The position numbers were made by a program, and so were the translations under genes. From contig OY979721.1 of assembly GCA_963855995.1 (NCBI GenBank), positions 16,285,893 to 16,349,892 on the forward strand: 64,000 nt of DNA. The letters run 5' to 3'. The notes beneath the pieces are model-generated. The model did not search any database and was not told where the DNA came from. It saw only the letters and a program-made list of their open reading frames with translations. Of the stretch, positions 15,001 to 24,000 are shown one piece after another; position 1 is the stretch's first letter, and each line of letters begins with the position of its first letter. The DNA is from Muricea muricata (taxonomy: Eukaryota; Cnidaria; Anthozoa; Malacalcyonacea; Plexauridae).

Positions 15001-18000
15001 TATGACTAAGTTCTAACGATTTGAGGGATGTGAAAAAGTGCAAATAAAAAGGGGGAAATATCAGATCACCTGCGTTTCCATTTTATGGTTTCATTAACTA
15101 CTTTACACTATTTTACAGAAAAAATTGATATTGTCTTCCTCTTGGATGGCTCAACCCGAGTTGGGCTACGGCGTTTCAAACTGGAGTTATCATTGTTTGA
15201 TACTGTAGCGCAGTCATTCCCAGTTCAAAAAGATGGCGTGTACTTTGCTGGTATTGTATATTCAACAACGAGTGTTGTTTCCTTCCAACTTAACACTCAC
15301 ACAGAGAAATCTACACTGTCTAAAGCTATCCAGGCTATGCCATACGTTGGTGGTGGAAGAAACGTTGGACAAGCTATTGCTTCTGTAAAGAGTAATGTCT
15401 TGGACAAGAGTGGTAGACCTGGTGTACCTAAAGTACTGGTTGTTCTAATGCTTAAGAAATCAAAGGATGATATGGTTGTACCAGCAACTGCTCTAAAAGG
15501 ACAGGGAGTTAAACTGATAATGCTTGGTATTGGAAAAGGTGTAAATCCCAGTGCGCTTGAACCTGTTGCAACGTCACCAGACTTTGTTCTCATTCAGAAA
15601 CCAATGCGGGAATTGGGTACACAAGCTGGTCCGTTGGTGGGGAAGATCAATAGTGGTAAGTAACAAGATAAGGTAACTTTGCCAAACCTATATGCTATAG
15701 TAGCTAAGGCTAGGAGTAAGGTACAAGGCTAAGAGTTAAACAACTCGAGAGTTTGATTCTTTTCTTACGAAGTCATATTGAGACTGCCTAGATTTACAAT
15801 ATTTCTAAGTCTTATTGCAGAAATTTGAGTCAAGTACACATAAAGGCAACGCTGTAAAAGTAAACATCATCTTTTTTGTAGCTATTGGAAAGGATGTTGG
15901 TAAACCATTACCAGGACCAGTTGGCCCAAGTGGTGAAACAATTGGTAAATTTGCAACTTTACTAGTTAGACATTTTTAATACTTACTAATGTACGTAAGC
16001 AAGCGCACTCGATCTAATCGTATGACAGTTAGATATATAATTGGATATATTTCTGTATTGACAGTTATTTATTTATTTCTAGTTGCTCTTGATTTGGCAT
16101 TTGTTGTTGATGGATCAAATTCCGTGGGAGATCGCAACTTTAAATTAATCATTCAATTTATCAAGTTCTTATACCATGTATTACCTGTGTCTGCAAAGGG
16201 AACTCATATTGGCATGGTTTCCTTCAGCAATAGCGGTAACCTGGTATTTAACTTCAGACAACATAGAACCATGAATTCATTGGATAATGCAATTGATCAG
16301 CTGAGAATTCCAGGTGGTACAAGAAATAATGTGGGCGCGGGCTTGGCAGCGGCACATTCGCAGCTGTTTGGTACAAGTGGTCGAAAACGTAAAAACGTAA
16401 AGAAGGCAGTAGTTACATTCTTGGTCGGTAAAGCTGACGACGATCCTACAATGTATTCAAAGAAGGTTAAATCTGAAGATATTGTTTCAGTTGTTATTGC
16501 TATAAATAGCGATATGGCTCCCGTGAACGTGATTGCAAGCTCACCTGATCATATCCTTGCCATTAAACATCCAGAACAGTTGGTTGTTTTTGTGGATAAA
16601 GTGATTGAAATGATTAATAAAGGTACGTTGTTATATTTTGTGAAAAATATAGTCTAAAGTCGCAGTAACCCACTTTATCTTTGCATTACATAACGTATTT
16701 CTGTTTGTATCAAAATAAGTAAGGATAAAGTTATACTATTCCTGGTGACGACTTTTGATAATAATAAACGTTAACAACTTTAACCATTAATATTTTAGGT
16801 ATTCCCGGTGGTGTAATTCCTGATGCCCCAATTGATCCACCAATTGGAGTCGGAGGCCCAGGTGAACCTGGTGGTCCTGGTGGTCCTGGTGGACCTGGTG
16901 GTCCAGGAGGACCAGGTGGGCCTGGTGGACCAGGTGGGTCTGGAGGGTCAACTCCTCCTGGTGGACCTGGTGAGCCTGGCGGTCCAAAAGGCCCTGGAGG
17001 TCCAGAAGGCCCTGGCGGACCAGGGATGCCTGGAGGTATAGGTGGACCTGGTGGCCCAGGAGGGCCTGGTGGGCCTGGAGGACCTGGTGGACCTTGTGGT
17101 CCTGGTGGACCTGGTGGTCCTGGTGGACCTGATGGTCCAACATGTAAGACTGGGGAACCAGGCGGGCCATCTGGACCAGGAGGCCCTGGTGGATTGGGTG
17201 GACCAGGAGGTCCTAAAGGACCTGGTGGGACAGATGATCCAAAGAAACCGAAAAAACCAGCTAGTCCAGGTGAACCTGGCGGTCCAAATGGACCTGGTGG
17301 TCCAGGTGGCCCTGGTGGACCAGGTGGGCCTGGAGGACCTGGATCTATCAATGGACCTGGTGGACCAGGTGGTCCTGGTGGTCCTGGTGGACCTGGTGGA
17401 CCTGGTGGCCCTGGTGGACCAGGAGGATCCACACCACCTGGTGGGCCTGGTCAACCCGGTGGACCAGGAGGTCCTGGTGGTCCAGGTGGACCTGGTGGTC
17501 CATCTGGTCCAGGCGGACCAACAAAACCAGGAACCCCTGAAAAACCTGGTACTACGAAACCCAAACAGCCCACCAAACCCAACAATATTGGTGGTCCTGG
17601 ACAACCAGGTGGCCCTGGTGGTCCAGGTGGACCTGGAGGACCTGGCGGTCCTGGTGGTCCTGGAGGACCAGGTGGACCTCAGGTTGCTAAACCCGTTTCA
17701 ACAACACCAAAACCTCCTGGAACTCCCAATGGTCCTGGTGGACCAGGAGGCCCAGGTGGCCCTGGTGGGCCAGGTGGGCCTGGATCACCAAAAGGGCCTG
17801 GTGGACCTGGAGGCCCTGGTGGACCAAATGGTCCAGGTGGTCCCAATGGACCAGGGGGACCAAATGGACCAACACCACCTGGAGGACCAGGACAACCAGG
17901 TGGCCCTGGTGGGCCAGGAGGCCCTCTTGGTCCTGGTGGACCAGGTGGTGAAGGTGGTCCTGGTGGTCCACGTGGACCAGGAGGACCAGGAGGACCAACA

Positions 18001-21000
18001 GTACCCAATATTCCTGGACAACCTGGAAAGCCAAATGGCCCAGGTGGTCCTAATGGACTAGGTGGACCTAATGGCCCTGGTGGTCCGGGAGGCCCTGGTG
18101 GACCATTGTCCCCTGGTGCCCCTGGTGGACCAAATGGTCCTGGAGGTCCTGGAGGCCCTGGTGGGCCGGGTGGGAAAACACCTCCTGGTGGACCTGGTCA
18201 ACCTGGTGGACCTGGTGGTCCTGGTGGTCGTGGAGGACCTGGTGGTCCTGGAGGCCCAGGTGGACCCAAAACACCTCAAGCACCTGGTAACCCTGGAAAA
18301 CCCGAAGGCCCTGGTGGACCAGGTGGTCCTGGAGGACCCGGTGGTCCTGGAGGACCTGGTGGGCCTGGAGGCCCTGGTGGACCTAAACAACCTACAAAAC
18401 CCAAGCAACCAAGTGTTAAGCCCGGTCAACCAGGTCAACCTGGTGGACCAAAAGGTCCTGGTGGACCTGGTGGACCTAATGGACCTGGTGGTCCTGGTGG
18501 ACCAGGAGGACCTGGTGGTCCTGGTGGACCAGGAGGACCTGGTGGTCCTGGTGGACCTGGTGGAAAAACACCCCCTGGAGGACCTGGCGAACCTGGTGGT
18601 CCAGGTGGGCCTGGTGGACCTTCAGGTCCAGGTGGACCTGGTGGTGAAGGTGGACCTGGTGGGCCGAATGGACCTGGTGGACCAGGGGGACCAACTGTAC
18701 CAAATGTTCCAGGACAACCTGGAAAGCCTAATGGACCCGGGGGTCCAAATGGACCAGGAGGACCAAAAGGACCAGGTGGTCCTGGTGGTCCTGGTGGTCC
18801 ATTGTCACCTGGTGGCCCAGGAGGGGCAAATGGTCCTGGGGGACCTGGTGGTCCAGGTGGGCCTGGTGGAAAAACACCCCCTGGTGGACCAGGCGAACCA
18901 GGTGGACCTCGAGGTCCTGGAGGGCCTGGTGGTCCAGGTGGACCAGGTGGTCCTGGTGGACCTGGTGGTCCTGGTGGACCACCTGTGCCTAATGTTCCTG
19001 GTCAACCAGGAAAACCAAATGGCCCAGGAGGTCCTAAAGGACCAGGTGGTCCAGAAGGGCCAGGTGGTCCAGGAGGTCCTGGTGGACCTGGAAGTCCAAA
19101 TGGACCTGGTGGACCAAATGGACCTGGTGGACCAAATGGACCTGGTGGACCAAATGGACCTGGTGGACCAAATGGACCTGGATCACCAAATGGACCTGGT
19201 GGGCCCAAAGGCCCTGGTGGGCCTGGTGGGCCTAATGGACCAGGTGGACCAAAAGGGCCAGGAGGACCAAAAGGACCAGGAGGACCTGGTGGTCCTGGTG
19301 GACCTGGTGGGAAAACACCCCCTGGAGGACCTGGTGAACCTGGAGGTCCAGGTGGACCTGGTGGTCTTTCTGGCCCAGGTGGACCTGGTGGTGAAGGTGG
19401 TCCTGGAGGACCAAATGGACCTGGTGGCCCAGGAGGACCAACTGTACCAAACGTGCCTGGACAACCTGGAAAGCCTAATGGACCTGGGGGTCCTAATGGC
19501 CCTGGTGGACCAAAGGGACCTGGTGGGCCTGGTGGGCCTCGTGGTCCATTGTCACCTGGTGGTCCAGGAGGTCCAGGTGGGCCTGGAGGACCTGGTGGTC
19601 CTGGTGGCCCTGGTGGAAAAACACCACCTGGAGGACCAGGTAAACCTGGTGGAACCCAAGGTCCTGGCGGACCTGGAGGACCAGGTGGACCTGGTGGGCC
19701 TGGTGGACCTGGTGGGCCAGGTGGACCGATTGTCCCAAATAGCCCTGGAAACCCAGGGAAACCAAAAGGTCCAGGAGGTCCTGAAGGGCCAGGTGGACCA
19801 GGTGGCCCAGGAGGACCAGGTGGTCCAGGTGGCCCTGGAGGTCCAGGAGGTCCGGGAGGGCCAGGAGGGCCTGATGGACCTGGTGGGCCTGGTGGGCCCA
19901 AGGGTCCAAATGGACCTGGGGGGACAAATGGACCAGGTAAACCAAATGCACCTGGTGGTCCCAAAGGACCTGGTGGACCTGGTGGTCCAAATGGTCCAGG
20001 AGGACCAAATGGACCTGGTGGACCAAATGGACCTGGTGGACCAAACGGGCCAGGTGGACCCAATGGACCAACAAAACCAGGTGGTCCAGGGAAGCCTGGG
20101 GGTCCAGGTGGACCTGGCGGACCTTCAGGTCCAGGTGGACCAGGAGGGGAAGGTGGGCCTGGAGGGCCAAATGGACCTGGTGGTCCAGGAGGACCGAAAG
20201 TTCCAAACATTCCAGGACAACCAGGAAAGCCTAATGGGCCTGGTGGACCTGGAGGGCCTGGTGGTCCTGGCGGTCCAGGTGGGCCTGGTGGGCCTGGTGG
20301 TCCATTGTCACCTGGCGGACCAGGTGGTCCTGGAGGGCCTGGTGGACCTGGTGGTCCTGGTGGACCTGGTGGGAAAACACCTCCTGGAGGACCTGGTGAA
20401 CCTGGTGGAAATCTTGGTCCAGGTGGGCCTGGTGGTCCAGGTGGGCCTGGTGGTCCAGGTGGACCAGGAGGTCCTGGTGGGCCAGCTGTACCTAATGTGC
20501 CTGGACAACCTGGGAAACCAAAGGGTCCAGGAGGTCCTGACGGACCAGCTGGGCCAGGGGGGCTAAGTGGTCCAGGAGGGCCTGGTGGTCCAGGAGGACC
20601 TGGTGGACCTACGGGGCCTGGTGGACCTGGTGGTCCAAATGGTCCTGGAGGACCAAATGGACCTGGTGGACCAAATGGACCAGGTGGGCCAAATGGACCT
20701 GGTGGACCTAATGGACCCACAAAACCAGGTGGTCCAGGGAAGCCTGGGGGTCCAGGTGGACCTGGTGGACCTTCGGGTCCTGGTGGGCCGGGTGGTGAAG
20801 GTGGTCCTGGAGGACCAAATGGACCTGGGGGACCCGGAGGACCTGCTGTACCAAATATTCCAGGACAACCTGGAAAACCAAATGGTCCGGGCGGCCCTAA
20901 AGGACCTGGTGGGCCAAAAGGACCAGGTGGGCCTGGTGGACCTGGTGGTCCATTGTCACCTGGTGGCCCAGGTGGACCATTGGGTCCAGGAGGACCTGGT

Positions 21001-24000
21001 GGTCCTGGTGGACCTGGTGGAAAAACACCACCTGGAGGACCTGGTGAACCTGGTGGACCACGAGGTCCGGGTGGACCTGGTGGTCCAGGTGGACCGGGAG
21101 GACCTGGTGGGCCTGGTGGGCCTGGTGGACCAATTGTGCCTAATGTCCCTGGACAACCTGGAAAACCAAAAGGTCCAGGTGGTCCAAAGGGGCCAGGTGG
21201 GCCAGAGGGACCTGGTGGACCAGGCGGTCCTGGTGGTCCAGGAGGACCAGGTGGACCCAGTGGACCTGGTGGGCCTAAAGCACCTGGGGGACCTGGAGGA
21301 CCGAACGGACCTGGTGGTCCTAAAGGTCCTGGAGGCCCTGGTGGACCGGGAGGTCCAAAGACTCCTAGTGGAACGAAAGGTCCAGGTGAACCAGGTGGAA
21401 TTGGAGGTCCTGGGGGACCTGGTGAACCTGGAGGTCCAGGTGGACCTGGTGGTCCTTCTGGCCCAGGTGGACCTGGTGGTGAAGGTGGTCCTGGAGGACC
21501 AAATGGACCTGGTGGCCCAGGAGGACCAACTGTACCAAACGTGCCTGGACAACCTGGAAAGCCTAATGGACCTGGGGGTCCTAATGGCCCTGGTGGACCA
21601 AAAGGACCTGGTGGGCCTGGTGGGCCTCGTGGTCCATTGTCACCTGGTGGTCCAGGAGGTCCAGGTGGGCCTGGAGGACCTGGTGGTCCTGGTGGTCCAG
21701 GTGGAAAAACACCACCTGGAGGACCAGGTAAACCTGGTGGACCTCAAGGTCCTGGCGGACCTGGAGGACCAGGTGGACCTGGTGGGCCTGGTGGACCTGG
21801 TGGGCCAGGTGGACCGACTGTCCCAAATAGCCCTGGAAACCCAGGGAAACCAAAAGGTCCAGGAGGTCCTGAAGGGCCAGGTGGCCCAGGAGGACCAGGT
21901 GGCCCTGGAGGTCCAGGAGGGCCAGGAGGCCCTGATGGACCTGGTGGGCCCAAGGGTCCAAATGGACCTGGGGGAGCAAATGGACCAGGTAAACCAAATG
22001 CACCTGGTGGTCCCAAAGGACCGGGTGGACCTGGTGGTCCAAATGGTCCTGGAGGACCAAATGGACCTGGTGGACCAAATGGACCTGGTGGACCAAACGG
22101 GCCAGGTGGACCCAATGGACCAACAAAACCAGGTGGTCCAGGGAAGCCTGGAGGTCCAGGTGGACCTGGCGGACCTTCAGGTCCAGGTGGACCAGGAGGG
22201 GAAGGTGGGCCTGGAGGGCCAAATGGACCTGGTGGTCCAGGAGGACCGAAAGTTCCAAACATTCCAGGACAACCAGGAAAGCCTAATGGGCCTGGTGGAC
22301 CTGGAGGGCCTGGTGGTCCTGGCGGTCCAGGTGGGCCTGGTGGGCCTGGTGGTCCATTGTCACCTGGCGGACCAGGTGGTCCTGGAGGGCCTGGTGGACC
22401 TGGTGGTCCTGGTGGACCTGGTGGGAAAACACCTCCTGGAGGACCTGGTGAACCTGGTGGAAATCTTGGTCCAGGTGGGCCTGGTGGTCCAGGTGGGCCT
22501 GGTGGTCCAGGTGGACCAGGAGGTCCTGGTGGGCCAGCTGTACCTAATGTGCCTGGACAACCTGGGAAACCAAAGGGTCCAGGAGGTCCTGACGGACCTG
22601 CTGGGCCAGGGGGGCTAAGTGGTCCAGGAGGGCCTGGTGGTCCAGGAGGACCTGGTGGACCTACGGGGCCTGGTGGACCTGGTGGTCCAAATGGTCCTGG
22701 AGGACCAAATGGACCTGGTGGACCAAATGGACCGGGTGGGCCAAATGGACCTGGCGGACCTAATGGACCCACAAAACCAGGTGGTCCAGGGAAGCCTGGG
22801 GGTCCAGGTGGACCTGGTGGACCTTCGGGTCCTGGTGGGCCGGGTGGTGAAGGTGGTCCTGGAGGACCAAATGGACCTGGGGGACCCGGAGGACCTGCTG
22901 TACCAAATATTCCAGGACAACCTGGAAAACCAAATGGTCCGGGCGGCCCTAAAGGACCTGGTGGGCCAAAAGGACCAGGTGGGCCTGGTGGATCTGGTGG
23001 TCCATTGTCACCTGGTGGCCCAGGTGGACCATTGGGTCCAGGAGGACCTGGTGGTCCTGGTGGACCTGGTGGAAAAACACCACCTGGAGGACCTGGTGAA
23101 CCTGGTGGACCACAAGGCCCTGGTGGGCCTGGTGGTCCAGGTGGACCGGGAGGACCTGGTGGGCCTGGTGGGCCTGGTGGTCCAATTGTGCCTAATGTCC
23201 CTGGACAACCTGGAAAACCAAAAGGTCCAGGTGGTCCAAAGGGGCCAGGTGGGCCAGAGGGACCTGGTGGACCAGGCGGTCCTGGTGGTCCAGGAGGACC
23301 AGGTGGACCCAGTGGTCCTGGTGGGCCTAAAGCACCTGGGGGACCTGGAGGACCAGAAGGACCTGGTGGTCCTAAAGGTCCTGGAGGCCCTGGTGGACCA
23401 GGAGGTCCAAAGACTCCTACTGGAACAAAAGGTCCAGGTAAACCTGGTGAACCAGGTGGAATTGGAGGTCCTGGAGGACCTGGTGGGCCAGGAGGTCCTG
23501 GTGGACTTGGTGGACCAGGAGGTCCAGGTGGGCCTGGTGGACCTGAAGGACCTGCTGTACCATCTGGCCCTAGACAGCCTGGTAGTCCAAATGGTCCTGG
23601 TGGCCCTAATGGACCGGGTGGTCCTGGTGGCCCTGGTGGAATTGCTGGCCCTGGTGGGCCACTATCTCCTGGTGGTCCAGGTGGTCCTAATGGACCGGGT
23701 GGACCGAAAGGACCAGGTGGTCCAGGAGGTCCAACACCTCCTGGTGGACCTGGTGAACCTGGTGGACCTAATGGCCCTGGAGGACCAGGCGGACCTGGTG
23801 GTCCTGGGGGAATTGGTGGACCTGGTGGTCCTGGTGGACCAACTGTGCCTAATGTCCCTGGCCAACCAGGGAAACCCAATGGTCCTGGTGGTCCTAATGG
23901 TCCTGGAGGACCTGGTGGTACAAAAGGACCAGGTGGACCTGGTGGACCAGGTGGTCCTGGTGGACCTGGTGGTCCTGGTGGTCCTGATGGACCAGGTGGA

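Noticed and set aside
19002-20720. Minus-strand GPP frame of over 500 codons
   Set aside because: Same shadow effect within the GGP exon.
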